Under the pieces are notes generated by a model. The model saw nothing but the letters and a program-made list of their open reading frames with translations. It made no database searches and was not told where the DNA came from. This document shows positions 34,570 through 44,652 of a stretch of DNA of 64,000 bases, one piece after another. The translations under genes were made by a program, and so were the position numbers. The DNA is taken from NCBI GenBank assembly GCA_937958985.1, contig CALGLV010000009.1, positions 62,001 to 126,000 on the forward strand, read 5' to 3'. Source of the stretch: an uncultured Aquimarina sp. (GTDB lineage Bacteria > Bacteroidota > Bacteroidia > Flavobacteriales > Flavobacteriaceae). Numbering within the stretch: the stretch's first letter is position 1; every line of letters begins with the position of its first letter.

Positions 34570-35602
34570 AAAAATACTTCTATTAATTGTTGCTCTTTCG
34601 GTTGTTATCGGCGGATTTTTTTCTTATTATGTTTACAATCAGGTTTTTGGGGCTAATACTAATTTTGAAACGGACACCGTTGCTATAAATATTAGTAAAA
34701 ACGACTCGCCTCAAGTGGTTTTGAATAAAATTACACCCTTAATAAAGGATGTTAATTCGTTTGATTGGTTGGCTAAAAAAAAAGCATACTATTCTTATAT
34801 TAAACCAGGTCATTATATTATTAAAAAAGGAAGTAATAACAATGACATTATAACGATATTAAGAAGTAGAAATACGCCAATTAAAATTAGCTTTAATAAT
34901 CAAGAGCGTTTAGAAAATTTAGCCGGTCGTATAGCTCAACAAATGGATGTTGATAGTTTGGAATTACTTAATGTAATGAAAGACAATAAATTTCTAAAGG
35001 CTAATAACTTCACTTCTACAACGGCTTTAAGTATGTATATACCGAATAGCTATGAGTTTTTTTGGAATACAACAGCAATAGGTTTTAGAACACGAATGCT
35101 TAAGGAATATCATAACTTTTGGACAAATAAGCGAAAAGAAAAAGCTAGTAAAGTTGGTTTAAAGCCCAATGAAGTATACACCTTAGCATCTATAGTACAT
35201 AAGGAGACTGTTAAGGCAGATGAACGACCAAGAGTAGCTGGAGTATATATGAATCGCTTGGTTAGAGGAATGAAATTAGATGCCGATCCTACGGTGATTT
35301 TTGCATTAAAAAAACATACTAACGATTGGGAAAGGGTAATTAAACGAGTATTATTTAAAGATTTAACCCTTAAACATCCTTACAATACTTATCAAAATAG
35401 GGGATTACCACCAGGCCCAATAACAATGCCTGATATTTCAGCAATAGATGCGGTGCTGAATTATGAAAAGCACGATTACTATTATTTTGTTGCCGATGTC
35501 CAAAAGATAGGGTATCATAATTTTGCTTCATCATTAGCACAACATAATCGCAATAGTAAAATGTATCACAATTGGGTAAATAAAAAAGGTATTTTAAGGT
35601 AG
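34559..35602 (+). CDS. mltG: Endolytic murein transglycosylase MltG
   Basis: A 347-residue inner-membrane enzyme that cuts nascent glycan strands. One membrane helix (about 5-24) is followed by a LysM-like region and the YceG domain. The active-site segment reads LASIVHKETVKADERPRVAGVYMNRL, with the catalytic glutamate in KET (E216), and the later DPTVIFALK and GLPPGPI motifs are also present. The length is normal. Its start lies inside the acetyltransferase gene, giving a dapF-GNAT-mltG operon. Confidence 0.93.
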   Translation: MYIKKILLLIVALSVVIGGFFSYYVYNQVFGANTNFETDTVAINISKNDSPQVVLNKITPLIKDVNSFDWLAKKKAYYSYIKPGHYIIKKGSNNNDIITILRSRNTPIKISFNNQERLENLAGRIAQQMDVDSLELLNVMKDNKFLKANNFTSTTALSMYIPNSYEFFWNTTAIGFRTRMLKEYHNFWTNKRKEKASKVGLKPNEVYTLASIVHKETVKADERPRVAGVYMNRLVRGMKLDADPTVIFALKKHTNDWERVIKRVLFKDLTLKHPYNTYQNRGLPPGPITMPDISAIDAVLNYEKHDYYYFVADVQKIGYHNFASSLAQHNRNSKMYHNWVNKKGILR

Positions 35603-35637
35603 TTTATTAGCACTTAAGCTAAAATATCGTAAAAAAT

Positions 35638-35665
35638 GCCTTAGAAAATAGTATGTTTTTAAGGC
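35638..35665 (+). terminator. Weak hairpin after mltG
   Basis: GCCTTA and TAAGGC, extended by A/T pairs (GAAAA with TTTTT), enclose a small loop. The following sequence TTTCGTT is only a weak T-run. Confidence 0.4.
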
Positions 35666-35728
35666 TTTCGTTATAAAAATAACATTGAGAATCATTATTT
35701 TTTGATGATTAGATAATTCTTGATCGGA

Positions 35729-35763
35729 TTTTGCAATTTATTAAAAACTCTGCTGTAGGTTTG
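35729..35763 (+). promoter_or_regulatory. Promoter of the lysozyme-like gene
   Basis: TTTTG (35729-35733) and TAGGTTTG (35756-35763) form a -33/-7 pair with a 22-base spacer, within the range reported for flavobacteria. The start codon is about 27-48 bases downstream depending on the choice. Confidence 0.5.
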
Positions 35764-35810
35764 CACCGCCTAACAGAAATAAATACTATTTGGTATTCAG
35801 AAAAAATGTA

Positions 35811-36437
35811 ATGCGTGTATCGGTTTTACCAATACTTATAGGAGTTTTTAGTCAATGGACTTTAAGTTCTTTCGATTCTAAAGAAATAGCGAACAATTCC
35901 ATTTCTAGTTTTGAACCAGAATTACATATTTATCCTGCCTTGGAAAGTAGGATGATCACAGAAAAAAAAGAGTTTTCCGTTTTTCTAGAAAAAGATATAC
36001 AAGGTTTTAAAGAAGCTTTAGCTTTTAAAGAGTCACAAGGTCGCTATACAATAGTAAACACTTTTGGCTATTTAGGAAAATATCAATTTGGTAAAGGAAC
36101 ATTAGAATTGGTGGGTATTTATAGCCCTAATAAATTCTTGAAAAATCCAGCATTGCAAGAACGCGCATTTTTAGCGAACTTATCACGTAACAAATGGATT
36201 TTAAGAAAAGACATCAAGCGATCTGTAGGAAAATATATTAATGGAATAGTTGTTACGGAATCAGGAATATTAGCAGCAGCCCATTTAGCAGGTCCAGGAG
36301 CAGTTAAAAAGTTTTTACGATCTCGTGGAGAGTTAGCTTTTTCTGATGGCTACGGAACGACTATAGAGCAGTATATGAAAAAATTTAGTGCTTACGATGT
36401 TTCTGCTATCGTTGGTAACCGAAAAGCAAAAGCTTAA
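35811..36437 (+). CDS. Exported lysozyme-like (lytic transglycosylase-type) protein
   Basis: From the ATG the protein has 208 residues, with signal peptide MRVSVLPILIGVFSQWTLSSF. A TTG seven codons upstream in the same frame is an alternative. The core FKEALAFKESQGRYTIVNTFGYLGKYQFG resembles the goose-lysozyme/SLT active site with a catalytic glutamate in KESQGRY, and AAAHLAGPGAVKKFL matches the AHxxG-type helix of phage and bacterial transglycosylases. It probably cuts peptidoglycan in the periplasm. It has its own promoter just downstream of mltG. Confidence 0.75.
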   Translation: MRVSVLPILIGVFSQWTLSSFDSKEIANNSISSFEPELHIYPALESRMITEKKEFSVFLEKDIQGFKEALAFKESQGRYTIVNTFGYLGKYQFGKGTLELVGIYSPNKFLKNPALQERAFLANLSRNKWILRKDIKRSVGKYINGIVVTESGILAAAHLAGPGAVKKFLRSRGELAFSDGYGTTIEQYMKKFSAYDVSAIVGNRKAKA

Positions 36438-36597
36438 ATAGCGAGATTTTAACTAAATATCCTTTGAGTTTTGTGAAAGAGGAAAGTAGTTCTTCAATTA
36501 GCTTTACAAGCTTTATTAATTAAATTTGATTATTAAGTTTAAAAAGGAAGTATATAATTTTAAAGCATTTATGTAAAATGTTTTAAAATTCAAAAAC

Positions 36598-36634
36598 AAA
36601 AATGGAGGTCTATATTTTATAGACCTCCATTTTT
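36598..36634 (-). terminator. Strong terminator between the lysozyme-like gene and gyrA
   Basis: Two 17-base arms, AAAAATGGAGGTCTATA and TATAGACCTCCATTTTT, pair perfectly around TTT. The A/T ends make it work in both directions; it ends 24 bases from the gyrA stop. Confidence 0.92.
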
Positions 36635-36658
36635 ATTTCAATAGTATTTAACTAAAAC

Positions 36659-39199
36659 TTATTCTTCAGAGTCATCGTCTGTCGAAGGGGCTTCAGTTGA
36701 TTCAGAATCAGAAATAATAGTTGATCCTTCTTCACCTTCTAGTAATTCAGCAATTTCTTCATCATCTTGCATTACTTTTGCAACAGCAGCAATAGAGTCT
36801 TTACCTTTTAGGTTAATTAATTTAACCCCTTGGGTAGCTCTACCCATAACTCTTAATTCTTCAACCGATAAGCGAATTGCCACACCAGATTTATTAATAA
36901 TCATTAGGTCGTCGTTATTAGTTACATTTTTAATCGCAACTAACTCTCCTGTTTTTTCCGTTACGGAAATGGTTTTAACTCCTTTTCCTCCTCGGTTGGT
37001 AATTCTATAATCATCTAAGCTAGAACGTTTACCGTAACCTTTTTCAGAAACCACCAAAATATCACTTTCCGAATCGTTTACAGCAACCATACCAATAACT
37101 TCATCGGTAGGGTGAGCTAGGGTAATTCCTCTAACACCAGATGCTCCACGACCCATAGGCCTTGTTTTAGCTTCTTCAAATCGAATAGATTTACCAGATT
37201 TTAAAGCAAGCATAATTTGACTTTCGCCAGTAGTTAATTTCGCTTCTAGTAATTCGTCTTCATCTTTAATAGTAATAGCATTAATACCATTAGATCGAGG
37301 TCTTGAATATTGCTCTAATGAAGTTTTTTTAACTTGACCTTTTTTAGTGGCCATCACTACAAAATGCTCGTTGATGTATTCTTCGTCTTTCAAGTCACCA
37401 GTACAGATAAATGCTTTCACTTTATCGTCCTGCTCTATATTTATTAAATTCTGAATAGCTCTTCCTTTACTGGTTTTACTTCCTTCAGGAATTTCATAAA
37501 CACGCATCCAAAAACATTTTCCTTTTTGAGTAAAGAATAACATGTATTGGTGGTTAGTACCCACAAATAAATGCTCTAGGAAGTCTTCGTTACGAGTAGT
37601 GCTTCCTTTTTGTCCAACACCACCACGGTTTTGAGTTTTGTATTCGCTTAAAGAAGTTCTTTTTACATATCCGGCATGAGAAATAGTAATTACTACTTTT
37701 TCATCAGGAATCATATCTTCAATACTTAAACTACCGCCAGCATATTCTATTACTGAACGACGCTCATCTCCATATTTTTCTTTAATTACAGCTAACTCAT
37801 CTTTAATGATTTGCATACGACGTTCCTTTTTAGCAAGAATGTCTTTTAAATCATCAATAGTTTTTAATAATTCATCATATTCAGCACGTAGTTTACCTTG
37901 TTCTAAGCCAGTTAATTGTCGAAGTCTCATTTCAACAATAGCTTTGGCTTGAATTTCCGATAACTCAAAACGCTTAATTAAATTAGCTCTAGCTTCATCA
38001 GCATTATTGGAAGCTCTAATAATAGCAATAACTTCGTCTATATTGTCTGAAGCAATAATTAAACCTTCGAGTATATGTGCTCTTTCTTCGGCTTTACGAA
38101 GCTCATATTGAGTTCTACGTACTACAACTTCATGCCTGTGTTCTACGAAATGATGAATCATTTCTTTAACATTCAGTAATTGCGGGCGACCTTTTACAAG
38201 TGCAATATTGTTAACACTAAAAGAAGTTTGAAGCGAAGTATATTTATAAAGGGTATTTAATACTATGTTAGGAATAGCATCACGCTTTAAAATATAAACT
38301 ATTCGCATTCCTTTTCTATCCGATTCATCACGGATAGAAGAAATACCTTCGATTTTTTTATCATTTACTAAATCGGCCGTTTTTTTAATCATATCGGCCT
38401 TATTAACTTGATAAGGTATTTCAGATACAATAATGCATTCTCGGCCTTTAACCTCCTCAATAATTGCTTTAGCACGCATTACAATTCTACCTCTACCAGT
38501 TTTCATTGCTTCGCGCACACCATCATAACCATAAATGGTTCCTCCAGTAGGGAAATCAGGTGCTTTGATGTGTTGCATTAACTCATCAATTTCAATATCA
38601 TTATTATCAATATAAGCTATAGTACCATCTACAACTTCGCTTAAGTTATGAGGCGGCATATTGGTAGCCATACCTACGGCTATACCCGAAGCACCATTAA
38701 CTAAAAGGCCAGGCACTCTTGTAGGAAGTACAGTAGGTTCTTTTAAAGTATCATCAAAATTTAAAGAATGGTCAACAGTATCTTTATCAATATCAGCCAA
38801 CATGTCTTCTGATATCTTTTTCATTCTAGCCTCAGTATAACGCATTGCTGCAGGGCTATCTCCATCTACCGAACCAAAGTTACCTTGTCCATCAACAAGC
38901 ATGTATCTCATGCTCCATTCTTGAGCCATACGTACCATTGCATCATATACAGAAGTATCACCATGAGGGTGGTACTTACCTAATACTTCTCCAACAATCC
39001 TTGCTGATTTTTTATGGGCACCACTAGCACGTACTCCTAATTCATACATACCGAATAAAACCCTGCGATGAACTGGTTTCAATCCATCTCTTACATCAGG
39101 TAATGCTCTTGAAACAATTACGGACATCGAGTAATCGATGTACGCAGACTTCATTTCTTCTTCAATGTTAATCGGAATGAGCTTTTCTCCGTCTGCCAT
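36659..39199 (-). CDS. gyrA: DNA gyrase subunit A
   Basis: An 846-residue type II topoisomerase subunit. The active-site tyrosine is Y121 ([10 protein letters not shown]). The quinolone region reads [17 protein letters not shown]; the residue at the place of E. coli Ser83 is threonine (T82) and the Asp87 equivalent is D86. The C-terminal beta-pinwheel contains the GyrA box ([10 protein letters not shown]) and an acidic tail ([12 protein letters not shown]). The length is normal. No partner gene is adjacent; it is divergent from clpC across 257 bases. Confidence 0.97.
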   Translation of the reverse strand: MADGEKLIPINIEEEMKSAYIDYSMSVIVSRALPDVRDGLKPVHRRVLFGMYELGVRASGAHKKSARIVGEVLGKYHPHGDTSVYDAMVRMAQEWSMRYMLVDGQGNFGSVDGDSPAAMRYTEARMKKISEDMLADIDKDTVDHSLNFDDTLKEPTVLPTRVPGLLVNGASGIAVGMATNMPPHNLSEVVDGTIAYIDNNDIEIDELMQHIKAPDFPTGGTIYGYDGVREAMKTGRGRIVMRAKAIIEEVKGRECIIVSEIPYQVNKADMIKKTADLVNDKKIEGISSIRDESDRKGMRIVYILKRDAIPNIVLNTLYKYTSLQTSFSVNNIALVKGRPQLLNVKEMIHHFVEHRHEVVVRRTQYELRKAEERAHILEGLIIASDNIDEVIAIIRASNNADEARANLIKRFELSEIQAKAIVEMRLRQLTGLEQGKLRAEYDELLKTIDDLKDILAKKERRMQIIKDELAVIKEKYGDERRSVIEYAGGSLSIEDMIPDEKVVITISHAGYVKRTSLSEYKTQNRGGVGQKGSTTRNEDFLEHLFVGTNHQYMLFFTQKGKCFWMRVYEIPEGSKTSKGRAIQNLINIEQDDKVKAFICTGDLKDEEYINEHFVVMATKKGQVKKTSLEQYSRPRSNGINAITIKDEDELLEAKLTTGESQIMLALKSGKSIRFEEAKTRPMGRGASGVRGITLAHPTDEVIGMVAVNDSESDILVVSEKGYGKRSSLDDYRITNRGGKGVKTISVTEKTGELVAIKNVTNNDDLMIINKSGVAIRLSVEELRVMGRATQGVKLINLKGKDSIAAVAKVMQDDEEIAELLEGEEGSTIISDSESTEAPSTDDDSEE

Positions 39200-39398
39200 A
39201 TATGTAATTTTAATTTTTTGTTAATTCTAACAAGCAAAATATGAAAATAAGATTGGTTTACGACTTATAATACATATTAATATTATTGATTTATTAACAA
39301 ATTAGCCACTAAAAATAGTTAATAAGTACTGTCATTTCAATTTTGATTTGCGTTACAAATTTCTTCCATTTATAAAAAGAAATATTAAAGGGTACGAA

Positions 39399-39433
39399 TT
39401 TTGATGTTTTATTCAGAAAAAAAAGTATTTTTA
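39399..39433 (+). promoter_or_regulatory. Possible clpC promoter
   Basis: TTTTG (39399-39403) and TATTTTTA (39426-39433, one mismatch to TAnnTTTG) are spaced by 22 bases. The ATG is 23 bases further. No CIRCE or CtsR-like operator was seen in the 257-base region. Confidence 0.35.
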
Positions 39434-39456
39434 GTTTAAAGAAAAAGAAAAAGTCT

Positions 39457-42015
39457 ATGGATGATAATTTTTCACCAAGAGTAAAAGATGTAATAGCGTA
39501 TAGCAAAGAAGAAGCTTTACGGTTAGGGCATGATTTTATAGGAACAGAACATTTAATTTTGGGATTGCTTCGTGATGGAGCAGGAAAAGCTATAGATATT
39601 TTATTTGCATTAGATATAGATTTAGCACATTTGCGTAAAAAAGTTGAAATATTAACTCCAGCGAATTCTAACATTGCTATAGCATCAAATAAAAAGAAAA
39701 GCTTACACCTTACTCGACAAGCAGAGCGGGCTTTAAAAACTACATTTTTAGAAGCTAAGTTGTTTCAGAGTAATTCTATAAATACTGCACATTTATTGTT
39801 ATGTATTTTAAGGAACGATAACGATCCCACTACAAAACTTTTAAATCGTTTAAAAGTAGATTATGATAACGTAAAAGAACAATTTAAGGGTATGAAAGTA
39901 AACGAAGACGAGAAATTCGATATCCCTACTTCAGAATCTTTTTCCGATGAGGGTAATAATTTAGAAGGTGGAGATCGAGAATCTTTTGGAAACACTCCTT
40001 CAAATTCATCAACAGCAAAAACAGCTAAAAAATCCACTACACCAGTTTTAGATAATTTTGGTAGGGACTTAACGGCTATGGCCGAAGAAGGCAAACTAGA
40101 CCCTGTAGTTGGTAGGGTAAAAGAAATAGAAAGAGTTTCACAAATATTAAGTAGACGTAAAAAGAACAATCCATTACTTATAGGTGAACCTGGTGTTGGT
40201 AAATCTGCAATTGCAGAAGGGTTGGCCTTACGAATAATTCAACGTAAAGTATCACGTATTTTGTTTGACAAACGCGTAGTTACTTTAGATTTAGCAAGTT
40301 TAGTGGCTGGTACTAAATACCGTGGCCAGTTTGAAGAACGCATGAAAGCGTTAATGAATGAGTTAGAGAAAAACGATGACATTATTTTGTTTATTGACGA
40401 AATACATACCATTGTTGGCGCCGGAGGGGCTACTGGTAGTTTGGATGCATCTAATATGTTTAAACCTGCTTTAGCAAGAGGAGAAATTCAATGTATTGGC
40501 GCAACTACATTAGACGAATACCGAAATTCTATTGAAAAAGATGGTGCTTTAGAGCGTCGTTTTCAAAAAGTAATTGTTGAGCCTACTAATATAGAGGAGA
40601 CTGTTGAGATTTTAAATAATATCAAAGAAAAATATGAAGAGCATCACAATGTTATTTATACTCCAGAAGCTATTCAAGCTTGTGTAAAGCTTACCAACAG
40701 ATACATGACAGATCGCTTTTTGCCAGACAAAGCCATTGATGCTTTAGATGAAGCAGGATCTCGTGTACACATCACAAATATTGATGTGCCAAAACAAATT
40801 TTGGATTTAGAACGTAAACTTGAAGAGGTTCGTGAATTAAAAAATACCGTTGTTAAAAAGCAAAAATACGAAGAGGCAGCTAAACTTCGAGACGATGAAA
40901 AAACTATCGAAAAGCAATTAGCAGTGGCACAAGAACAATGGGAAGCAGATGCTAAGGCTCATAAAGAAATTGTTAATGAAGAAAGCGTAGCTGATGTGGT
41001 TTCTATGATGACAGGAATTCCTGTAAATAGAATTGCACAAAAAGAAATAGCTAAATTAGCAGAATTACCAAGTTTAATTACAGGTAAGGTAATTGGTCAA
41101 GAAGAAGCTGTAGGTAAAGTAGTAAAAGCGATACAGCGGAATAGAGCAGGACTTAAAGATCCTAATAAACCAATTGGGTCATTTATATTTTTAGGACAAA
41201 CAGGAGTTGGTAAAACACAACTTGCTAAAGTTTTAGCTAAAGAATTGTTTGATAGTGAAGAAGCGCTTATTCGTGTGGACATGAGTGAATACATGGAAAA
41301 GTTTGCGATTTCTCGTTTGGTAGGAGCGCCTCCAGGATATGTAGGTTACGAAGAAGGGGGTCAGTTGACTGAAAAAGTGAGACGCAAACCTTACTCTGTG
41401 GTACTTTTAGATGAAATAGAAAAAGCACATCCAGATGTTTTTAACATGCTGTTACAGGTATTGGATGATGGTTACTTAACAGACAGTCTTGGTCGAAAAA
41501 TTGATTTTAGAAATACTATCATTATAATGACCTCCAATATCGGGGCACGTAAACTTAAGGACTTTGGTTCAGGAGTTGGTTTTGGTACTTTGTCACAAAA
41601 AGCACAAGCCGATCAAAATGCAAAAAGTATTATCGAAGGGGCTTTGAAAAAAGCTTTCGCTCCAGAATTTTTAAACAGAATTGACGATGTTGTTGTCTTT
41701 AATGCATTAGAAAGAGAAGATATTCATAAAATTATTGATATTGAACTAAATAAATTATTTACTCGAATTAAAGATTTAGGATATGAATTAAAACTTTCAG
41801 ATAAGGCAAAAGATTATATTGCTGATAAAGGTTTTGACAAACAATATGGAGCACGCCCTTTAAAAAGAGCTATTCAAAAATACATCGAAGATGCTTTAGC
41901 TGAAGAAATCGTAAAATCGAATCTGTCAGAAGGAGATGAGATTTTTATGGATTTAGATGCTAAAACAAATGAATTGAAAATAGATATTAAAGCTTCCAAG
42001 GAAGCTACAGAGTAA
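39457..42015 (+). CDS. clpC: ATP-dependent Clp protease ATP-binding subunit ClpC
   Basis: An 852-residue Hsp100 unfoldase that feeds proteins to ClpP. The N-domain has two repeats (about 1-145, FSPRVKDVIAYSKEEALRL). The first AAA+ domain has Walker A GEPGVGKS (about 243-250), the UVR-like middle stretch is KYEEAAKLRDDEK (about 475-487), and the second Walker A is GQTGVGKT (about 579-586). Arginine-finger and sensor regions follow, and the end is acidic. The length is normal for ClpC rather than ClpB or ClpA. A strong terminator follows. Confidence 0.96.
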   Translation: MDDNFSPRVKDVIAYSKEEALRLGHDFIGTEHLILGLLRDGAGKAIDILFALDIDLAHLRKKVEILTPANSNIAIASNKKKSLHLTRQAERALKTTFLEAKLFQSNSINTAHLLLCILRNDNDPTTKLLNRLKVDYDNVKEQFKGMKVNEDEKFDIPTSESFSDEGNNLEGGDRESFGNTPSNSSTAKTAKKSTTPVLDNFGRDLTAMAEEGKLDPVVGRVKEIERVSQILSRRKKNNPLLIGEPGVGKSAIAEGLALRIIQRKVSRILFDKRVVTLDLASLVAGTKYRGQFEERMKALMNELEKNDDIILFIDEIHTIVGAGGATGSLDASNMFKPALARGEIQCIGATTLDEYRNSIEKDGALERRFQKVIVEPTNIEETVEILNNIKEKYEEHHNVIYTPEAIQACVKLTNRYMTDRFLPDKAIDALDEAGSRVHITNIDVPKQILDLERKLEEVRELKNTVVKKQKYEEAAKLRDDEKTIEKQLAVAQEQWEADAKAHKEIVNEESVADVVSMMTGIPVNRIAQKEIAKLAELPSLITGKVIGQEEAVGKVVKAIQRNRAGLKDPNKPIGSFIFLGQTGVGKTQLAKVLAKELFDSEEALIRVDMSEYMEKFAISRLVGAPPGYVGYEEGGQLTEKVRRKPYSVVLLDEIEKAHPDVFNMLLQVLDDGYLTDSLGRKIDFRNTIIIMTSNIGARKLKDFGSGVGFGTLSQKAQADQNAKSIIEGALKKAFAPEFLNRIDDVVVFNALEREDIHKIIDIELNKLFTRIKDLGYELKLSDKAKDYIADKGFDKQYGARPLKRAIQKYIEDALAEEIVKSNLSEGDEIFMDLDAKTNELKIDIKASKEATE

Positions 42016-42043
42016 ATTTATTAGATAACTATAAATGTTACTG

Positions 42044-42070
42044 AGCCAACGAAATTTAATTTCGTTGGCT
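42044..42070 (+). terminator. Intrinsic terminator of clpC
   Basis: AGCCAACGAAAT and ATTTCGTTGGCT pair perfectly around TTA, followed by TTTTTTT. Confidence 0.93.
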
Positions 42071-42149
42071 TTTTTTATTATATAAATTTAGATTAAGTAT
42101 TTTAAGGTTAATAAAATGTGAATGCATTTTTTCGATACAATTGAAACCT

Positions 42150-42157
42150 TATTTTTG
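42150..42157 (+). promoter_or_regulatory. Promoter -7 element that decides the start of the flavoprotein gene
   Basis: TATTTTTG matches TAnnTTTG and lies 18 bases before the ATG at 42176. Because it falls inside the longer possible reading frame that begins at 42122, it favours the shorter protein. Confidence 0.55.
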
Positions 42158-42175
42158 CGTACAAACCTATTATTT

Positions 42176-43417
42176 ATGAACGATCAAATTATTATTGTAG
42201 GCGCTGGTGTTAGCGGATTAGTAGCTGCTTTGCAGTTAGAAAAAGAAGGCTATAGCCCTGTGATTTTTGAATCTGATTATAAAGTAGGAGGAAGGGTGCA
42301 ATCAGATGTTTTTGACGGTTATGTACTAGATAAAGGCTTTCAGGTTTTATTAAGTGCCTACCCTTTAGCACAAAAATATTTAGACTACAATTCTTTAACG
42401 CTTAAACGTTTTGATGCAGGATCTTATATATTTAAAGATAAACACAGGGAATGTATTGGTGATCCTTTAAGAGATAAATCATTATTTTTCGCAACACTTT
42501 TTTCTGGAATTGGTAATTTTTCTGATAAATTAAAGGTTTTTAGATTGAACCGAATGTTGAATAAAAAATCTATCGAGCAGATTTTTAAAGATCAAGAAAC
42601 AACTACCTTAAGTTATTTGCAGAATTTTGGATTTTCAGCTTCAATAATTAATGATTTTTTCGGTCCTTTTTTTACAGGAATATTTTTAGAAACAAAATTA
42701 GAAACCTCTTCAAGAATGTTTGAATTTATATTTAAAATGTTTGGTGAAGGAGAGGCAGTAGTACCTGAGCGAGGGATTCAGGAAATCCCGAATCAGTTAG
42801 CTGCTAAACTAAAAAAGACTACAATTAATTTTAATAAAAAGGTTTCACAAATAGTAAATAATAGAATTACGTTTGATGATAACACTACAGAAGCATTTAA
42901 GTATTGTATTGTTGCTACCGAAGCAAGTAACATAATTCCCAATCTTTCGAATTCCGAAATTCAATGGAAAAGTACTCAAACACTATATTTCGAAGTTGAT
43001 AAAAAAGCAGTATTTAATAAGAATATGATTGGACTATTGGCGAATGAACCTAACGCATTAATAAATTCACTTTGTTTTCCTTTTACAGAAAAAAAAGAAG
43101 CTAAATTATTATCAGTAACTATAATTAAAGAACATACCAATTCAGAATTTGAGTTAATTACTATTATAAAAAAAGAACTTAAAAAATACTTTAATCTAGA
43201 GGTGCTAAAATATTTAAAAACCTACTCTATTAAAAAAGCCTTACCGAATTTGAACGATGTTAAATACGAGGTTCACCCTTCGGAAACACAGCTTACAGAA
43301 TCTATATTTTTGGCAGGAGATACTATATTAAACGGATCTTTAAACGGAGCGATGTTGTCCGGGGAAATCGCAGCAAAAGCAGTACATGAAAAGAATATAG
43401 GAACTATTTTGAAATAA
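42176..43417 (+). CDS. FAD-dependent oxidoreductase of the amine oxidase/protoporphyrinogen oxidase type
   Basis: From the preferred ATG the protein has 413 residues and begins MNDQIIIVGAGVSGLVAALQLE, placing the FAD-binding GxGxxG at the very start as in this family. A start 18 codons earlier adds residues with no family match and overlaps a promoter element. Other marks are GGRVQSDVFDGYVLDKGFQV, and AGDTILNGSLNGAMLSGEIAA near the C-terminus, the second FAD contact. The substrate is unknown; relatives oxidise amines, carotenoids or porphyrins. The last 14 bases overlap the opposing pentapeptide-repeat gene. Confidence 0.85.
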   Translation: MNDQIIIVGAGVSGLVAALQLEKEGYSPVIFESDYKVGGRVQSDVFDGYVLDKGFQVLLSAYPLAQKYLDYNSLTLKRFDAGSYIFKDKHRECIGDPLRDKSLFFATLFSGIGNFSDKLKVFRLNRMLNKKSIEQIFKDQETTTLSYLQNFGFSASIINDFFGPFFTGIFLETKLETSSRMFEFIFKMFGEGEAVVPERGIQEIPNQLAAKLKKTTINFNKKVSQIVNNRITFDDNTTEAFKYCIVATEASNIIPNLSNSEIQWKSTQTLYFEVDKKAVFNKNMIGLLANEPNALINSLCFPFTEKKEAKLLSVTIIKEHTNSEFELITIIKKELKKYFNLEVLKYLKTYSIKKALPNLNDVKYEVHPSETQLTESIFLAGDTILNGSLNGAMLSGEIAAKAVHEKNIGTILK

Positions 43418-44558
43418 GTATTCCTTTATTTTTAACCACTTTTAGTTGGTAATGATCTTCAAGGTATTCAAAGTTTTCATCATCAAGTTGACTTTCCATA
43501 TTTTTCATAAAATCGGTATCAACTGAAGCTTTACTGAAATTGGCATTTAATATATTGGCTCTAGTAAAGTCTGTTTTAATAAGGTCGCAGTTACTAAAAT
43601 CTGCATTTTCTAAATTTGTGTCAATAAATAGTGTTTTTTCGATTTCACTTTTTGCAAAACTGGTATTAGCCATATTAGCAGTACTGAAATCACATCGCTT
43701 TAAAGTACATTTATCAAAAACAGCATTTTGTAAATCGGCATGTCTAAAACTACTTTTTTGATTGTTTGTACCTCTTCCTCGTATTAATGAAATCTGAAAA
43801 TTAGAACCTTGAAGGTTTGAATAATCTAAATTTATATTGTCTAAATTTAAATCGGTAACAGTAGCATTGTTAAGTTCGGTGTATTGAAAATTTAGCGCCT
43901 CACCAAGGGTTTCCTTAGTATTGTCATCAATTACAATTCCTAATTTGATATTGTTTTCTAACATGGATAGTAATAAATAACCACGCTCCGGACTCACAGA
44001 TTTACTAATCAATACATCATTCTCTAAATAGCGGTAGGGTTTTAGGTTTTTACTTATAGCAATTAACCGAGTAGCACTTCGTTTACTTATATATCCATTG
44101 TTTTTGTAAGCTTCATCGGTTACTTCTTTTATAATTTGATCGAGTATGCCAATCATAAAACTACGTCTTTCAGCTTCTTGTAAAAAAGTTTGTTGTTTCA
44201 TACGAGCATTTTGCCCTGTTATTAATCTATTTTGATTTTTTAAATAATATACTTGTAGTAATATGAGTAGAGTAGGTAATAGCGAAGTAATAATTACAAA
44301 CCCGCCTATGCGGGTAATTCTAATAAAAAGAGCTGCCAATAAATCGGAAGCTGTATCTTTTGAAACTGTTTTATCTTCCTGTAGCTCTGAAAAAAAAGCG
44401 TTGATTGCATTTTTCAATTTTATGCCTAAAAATTTACCCGATAAATTTTTAGAAAACCGATAGCGCTTAGACCATTTCTCCTTTTTCTTTGCCTCTATAT
44501 TATGGAGTTCTTTTTTTAAGCGTTTATTTTCTTCGGCTAAATTATTAAGGTCATCCAT
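43404..44558 (-). CDS. Pentapeptide-repeat membrane protein
   Basis: From the ATG beginning MDDLNNLAEENKRLKKEL the protein has 384 residues. The open frame runs 46 codons further upstream, but that part overlaps the pseudouridine synthase gene and lacks family features. The N-terminus is a coiled coil (1-35), with a membrane helix at about 84-106. The C-terminal part (about 240-350) is a run of A(D/N)LxX pentapeptides such as ADLQNAVFDKCTL, TNLENADFSNCDL and ANILNANFSKASV, which fold into a square beta-helix. The role is unknown. Its 3' end overlaps the convergent flavoprotein gene by 14 bases. Confidence 0.85.
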   Translation of the reverse strand: MDDLNNLAEENKRLKKELHNIEAKKKEKWSKRYRFSKNLSGKFLGIKLKNAINAFFSELQEDKTVSKDTASDLLAALFIRITRIGGFVIITSLLPTLLILLQVYYLKNQNRLITGQNARMKQQTFLQEAERRSFMIGILDQIIKEVTDEAYKNNGYISKRSATRLIAISKNLKPYRYLENDVLISKSVSPERGYLLLSMLENNIKLGIVIDDNTKETLGEALNFQYTELNNATVTDLNLDNINLDYSNLQGSNFQISLIRGRGTNNQKSSFRHADLQNAVFDKCTLKRCDFSTANMANTSFAKSEIEKTLFIDTNLENADFSNCDLIKTDFTRANILNANFSKASVDTDFMKNMESQLDDENFEYLEDHYQLKVVKNKGILISK

Positions 44559-44652
44559 TATAGGGGGAGATTTAAAAGGAAAAAAACACAAACGTTTATA
44601 AAAATAAAAAAACTTATAATAGTAACAAGTTATAAGCCTAAGTAATATTATG

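Noticed and set aside
34559-35602. His in place of the first glutamate in the MltG active-site segment (HKET) as a sign of loss of activity
   Set aside because: The catalytic glutamate is the one in KET, which is kept, and the substitution seems usual in this phylum.
39861-40169. 102-codon open frame opposite clpC
   Set aside because: It is a shadow of the clpC coding sequence with low-complexity serine-rich translation.
42122-42175. Longer start for the flavoprotein
   Set aside because: It would put 18 residues before the FAD motif and contains a perfect -7 promoter element.
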